NCBI GenBank assembly: GCA_947473305.1
Contig: CANJCB010000020.1
Location: forward strand, 1 to 64,000
Direction: 5' to 3'
DNA from: Rhodospirillales bacterium
Lineage (GTDB): Bacteria; Pseudomonadota; Alphaproteobacteria; ATCC43930; CGMCC-115725
DNA: 64,000 nt
Shown piece after piece: positions 61,309-64,000 of this stretch. Position 1 is the first letter of the stretch; the number at the start of each line of letters is the position of its first letter. The position numbers and the translations under genes are program-made. A model generated the notes under the pieces. That model ran no database searches. It was given only the letters and a program-made list of their open reading frames with translations, and was not told the DNA's origin.

Positions 61309-62445
61309 ATGAATTTCGACCTGCCCTGGGATATTCAAACCCTGCGCGACGTGGTTCGGTCCTTTGTCGCGGATAAACTCATCCCCATCGAGACCGAGGT
61401 GGACGAGGACCGTCCCCTGCCAGCCGAGGTACTGCGCGGGCTGCAGGACCAGATCAAGGAACTGGGCCTCTGGCTGCTCGATGTCCCGGAGGACCTGGGC
61501 GGTCCCGGCCTCGGTTTCCTCGCCCGCTGCGTCATCGAGGAGGAGATCGCCAAGACCCGCGCGCTGCCCTTCCATACGAGCGAACTCTTCGGCCCGGTGG
61601 TCGATCCCATTTTGCGACACGCCGCAGGCGACCAGAAGCAGCGCTTCCTGGAAGCGGTCGCCAAGGGCGAACTCAAGGCCTGCTTCGCCTTGAGCGAACC
61701 CGGTGGCTCCAATCCTGCGCATGTCGCGGCGGAAGCCGTCCGCGACGACGCGCATTACGTGCTGACCGGGCAAAAGCGCTTCGTGACCGGCGCCGCGACC
61801 GCCGATTTCGCCGAGGTCATCTGCAAGACCGAGGGCGGCGTCTCCTGCCTTCTCGTCGATCTCAAATCGCCGGGCGTCACCCTGCTCGATCCCTGGGAGA
61901 TGATCACCGGCGAAAAGCTCGGGGAAATCGATTTCCGGGGCGTGCGGGTGCCGGTCGAGAACCGGATCGGCGCCGAGGGTCATGGCCCCGCCTTGGTCGA
62001 GGAATGGCTCACGATCAGCCGCCTCAAGGCCCAGGCGGCCCGTGCCGTGGGCTTCTCCCAACGAGCCATCGACATGGCCGCCCTTTATTCCACCGAGCGC
62101 AAGACCTTCGGGCAGACCCTCTCCAAGCGCGGCGCGGTGCAGCGCATGATCGCGGAATCGGCGACCGAGATCGAGGCGGCGCGCCTCCTCGTCTATCAGG
62201 CGGCCTGGCTCATCGACGAAGGCCGGGACTCAGGCCAGGCGAGCCGGATGGCTAAGATCTTCGCGACCGAAATGTCGAACCGGGTGGTGGACCGTGCGAT
62301 CCAGATCCTCGGCGGCACCGGGCTCATGAGGGACCTGCCGCTCGAATACTGGTATCGGCAGGCCCGCAGCATCCGCCTCGCGGACGGCGCGCCGGAGGCC
62401 CTGCGTTCCGAGATCGGCGTGAGTGTGATCGAAGCGGTGTCCTGA
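61309..62445 (+). CDS. Acyl-CoA dehydrogenase 2
   Basis: 378 residues from the ATG at 61309 (AAGGA nine bases upstream); an in-frame ATG at 61246 is less likely because it lies within the operator dyad. Landmarks are CFALSEPGGSNPA, YVLTGQKRFVTG, QILGGTGLMRDLPLEYWYRQ and RLADGAPEAL, where the canonical Glu is again Asp. It is a paralogue of the enzyme at 56767 (MNFDLPWDIQ versus MDFDLPPEIQ at the start). It is divergent from iclR and probably part of its regulon, working on a related acyl-CoA or forming a mixed complex with the first dehydrogenase. Confidence 0.9.
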   Translation: MNFDLPWDIQTLRDVVRSFVADKLIPIETEVDEDRPLPAEVLRGLQDQIKELGLWLLDVPEDLGGPGLGFLARCVIEEEIAKTRALPFHTSELFGPVVDPILRHAAGDQKQRFLEAVAKGELKACFALSEPGGSNPAHVAAEAVRDDAHYVLTGQKRFVTGAATADFAEVICKTEGGVSCLLVDLKSPGVTLLDPWEMITGEKLGEIDFRGVRVPVENRIGAEGHGPALVEEWLTISRLKAQAARAVGFSQRAIDMAALYSTERKTFGQTLSKRGAVQRMIAESATEIEAARLLVYQAAWLIDEGRDSGQASRMAKIFATEMSNRVVDRAIQILGGTGLMRDLPLEYWYRQARSIRLADGAPEALRSEIGVSVIEAVS

Positions 62446-62449
62446 GGCT

Positions 62450-64000
62450 TCAGCTCACCGGGATGACGACGCGGAACGTGGTTCCGCAGCCGACTTCGCT
62501 CTCCACCGAGATCGTGCCGCCCTGCTGTTCGATCGATTCCTTGACGATGTTGAGTCCCAGGCCGGTGCCGGAGATATTCCCCACGTTGCGGGCGCGGTGG
62601 AAGCTCTCGAAGAGATGAGGAAGATCGTCGGCGGGAATGCCGATGCCCCGGTCGGCGACGACGATCTCGATCTTGGCGAGATGCCGGCCCACCGCGATGG
62701 TCACGGTCCCGCCCTCGGGGGAATATTTTATCGCGTTCGAGATCAGGTTGCCGAAGATCTGGCGCAGCAGCTTTTCATCGAGAACGACATCGCCCGGTGG
62801 CGGCGCGATGTAATTAAGGACGATGTTCTTCGGCGCCGCGCGCCGGAATTCATCGATCATCCCCTGACACATCGCCGCGAGATCGAAGCGCATACGCGCG
62901 CGGTCCGAGCGTCCGGATTCCGCCTTTCCGACACGCAGCACATCGTCAAGCATGCCGCTCATCCGCTTGACCGCCGAGTTGACGCTCCGGAAAAGCTCGG
63001 CCCGTTCTTCCGCCGACAAGCGGTCGTAGTAATGCTCCAGCATCTCCGAGGACGACAGGATGGTGCTGAGTGGCGTGCGGAATTCATGGGAGGTCGTCGC
63101 AACGAAGCGGGATTTGAGATCCGACAGCTCCCGCTCCTGCGCCAGCGCGCGGCGGAGATCCTCCTGCATCGCAAGCCGCTCGGTCACGTCCGAGAGGAAA
63201 TTGAGCGTTGCCGGCCGCCCTTCCCATTCGATCATCACCGCTCCGATCTGCAGCGAGCGGATCTCGTCCTTGGGCGTCACGATGCGGAAGGTATAGAAAT
63301 TCTCCACCTCGTCGCCCTGCAGGCGCTTCACATAGTTGTCGTAAATGCGGGGGCGGTCTTCCGGATGGATCTGCTCCAGGAAGGGCTTGGTCATGACCTC
63401 TTCGGCGGTCTGGTCGAGCAGCGCGAACATCTTGTCGTTGCCGAATTTGATATAGCCGTCCTGGGCGACCGCGATGCCCTCGTTGGCGTTTTCGACCAGC
63501 ACACGATAGCGCTCTTCCGACTGCTGGAGAGCCTCATCGGCCTTCTTGCGCTCCGAGATATCGCGGATGAAGGAGCTGAAGGTATGGCCCACTCCGGTCT
63601 TCACCGGCCAGAGGGCAAGCTCCACATCGATCTCGTGACCGTCGCGATGCAGCGCCTTTATCTGGGTGCGCTTGTTGATGATCGTGGCTTCGCCGGTCGC
63701 CAGGAAGCGCTTGATTCCTGCCTCGTGCATGGGCCGGTAGATCGGCGGGACGATCATTTGATGCATGCTGCCGCCCAAGGCCTCGTCGCGGCTCCAGCCG
63801 AACATCCGCTCGGCGGCACTGTTCCAATCGAGGACGATGCTGTCCTGGTCGATGCTGATGACCGCGTCATTGGCCTCTTCGATCAGCCGGCTCGTGCGCT
63901 CGGTGTTCTCGACCAGTTCGGCGGTGCGCGCGGCGATCCGGGTCTCCAGATCCTGGTTGAGCGAGAGCAGCTCCGCCTCGATCCGCTTACGCTCCTGGAT
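62450..64000 (-). CDS. PAS-domain sensor histidine kinase, 5' end outside the window
   Basis: At least 517 codons; the frame stays open to the right edge, so the N-terminus is missing. The visible order is a coiled coil (IQERKRIEAELLSLNQDLETR), PAS domain 1 (AVISIDQDSIVLDWNS and MFGWSRDEAL), PAS 2 (NEGIAVAQDGYIKF), a coiled coil, HisKA with the phospho-acceptor His in VATTSHEFRTPLST, and an ATPase domain with NLISNAIKYSPEGG and GTGLGLNIV. It lacks a receiver in the visible part. The signal is unknown. It is convergent with the dehydrogenase gene, five bases away. Confidence 0.92.
   Translation of the reverse strand: MQERKRIEAELLSLNQDLETRIAARTAELVENTERTSRLIEEANDAVISIDQDSIVLDWNSAAERMFGWSRDEALGGSMHQMIVPPIYRPMHEAGIKRFLATGEATIINKRTQIKALHRDGHEIDVELALWPVKTGVGHTFSSFIRDISERKKADEALQQSEERYRVLVENANEGIAVAQDGYIKFGNDKMFALLDQTAEEVMTKPFLEQIHPEDRPRIYDNYVKRLQGDEVENFYTFRIVTPKDEIRSLQIGAVMIEWEGRPATLNFLSDVTERLAMQEDLRRALAQERELSDLKSRFVATTSHEFRTPLSTILSSSEMLEHYYDRLSAEERAELFRSVNSAVKRMSGMLDDVLRVGKAESGRSDRARMRFDLAAMCQGMIDEFRRAAPKNIVLNYIAPPPGDVVLDEKLLRQIFGNLISNAIKYSPEGGTVTIAVGRHLAKIEIVVADRGIGIPADDLPHLFESFHRARNVGNISGTGLGLNIVKESIEQQGGTISVESEVGCGTTFRVVIPVS

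Overview
The window reads as chromosomal DNA of a high-GC alphaproteobacterium. A Rhodospirillales or Rhizobiales-like heterotroph is my inference. The reasons are the DUF2849-cysI-DUF934 siroheme-reductase order, an HWE-type histidine kinase, a dctPQM TRAP transporter, several TauD-like and LLM oxygenases, family III CoA-transferases and large hybrid kinases. No rRNA, tRNA, CRISPR array, prophage or insertion sequence was found. Only two probable transcriptional regulators are intact: an IclR protein and a small winged-helix-like protein. A third, LysR-like, survives only as a C-terminal remnant.

Layout. (1) 1-6.5 kb: a regularly spaced TGTNACA motif array, a small helical ORF, then a signalling cluster made of a membrane hybrid kinase with three receivers, a CheR-like methyltransferase and a REC-PAS-HWE kinase-REC protein. 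(2) 6.5-19.4 kb: a DMT exporter, a TRAP transporter (dctPQM), a minus-strand operon (alpha/beta hydrolase, Fe/2OG dioxygenase, two-component Rieske oxygenase), an orphan binding protein, an LLM monooxygenase, acetate kinase, the LysR remnant and a cysteine-less Asp/Glu-racemase homologue. (3) 19.6-37 kb: an amino-acid-type catabolic island. It holds a split ABC transporter (one permease, two paralogous binding proteins, one ATPase), a 2-hydroxyacid dehydrogenase, three tandem DapA-family lyases plus a fourth further on, a HemL-like aminomutase, a three-subunit FAD/2Fe-2S dehydrogenase, a BKACE enzyme, an SDR, an isopenicillin-N-synthase-like oxygenase and an amidohydrolase.

(4) 37-42.7 kb: sulfite-reductase and siroheme genes with an unusual leader (promoter, hairpin, 52-codon ORF ending in two Cys codons), then a second LLM monooxygenase. 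(5) 42.9-52.1 kb: a winged-helix-like protein, two mini membrane proteins, a soluble hybrid kinase of about 2100 residues with a 276-bp in-frame HAMP repeat array, and a REC-kinase-REC gene that is split by a frameshift. (6) 52.3-62.4 kb: paired TauD-like oxygenases, an NMT1-type binding protein, and an acyl-CoA cluster of a hydroxycinnamoyl-CoA hydratase/lyase-like enzyme, two acyl-CoA dehydrogenases, two family III CoA-transferases and a divergent IclR regulator. (7) A PAS histidine kinase runs off the right edge.

How they fit together. The two kinase loci (502-6486 and 42950-52089) share C-terminal architecture but differ in their sensors, so they look like paralogous phosphorelays. The metabolic genes look like uptake and oxidative dismantling of unusual amino or aromatic compounds and probably organosulfur compounds, with released sulfite going to CysI. 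Substrates cannot be read from sequence. The points most worth checking are the CoA-transferase pair with Asp170 in one subunit and Phe170 in the other, the Cys-less racemase homologue, the sulfite-reductase leader, the TGTNACA array, the exact 276-bp HAMP array and the frameshifted kinase.
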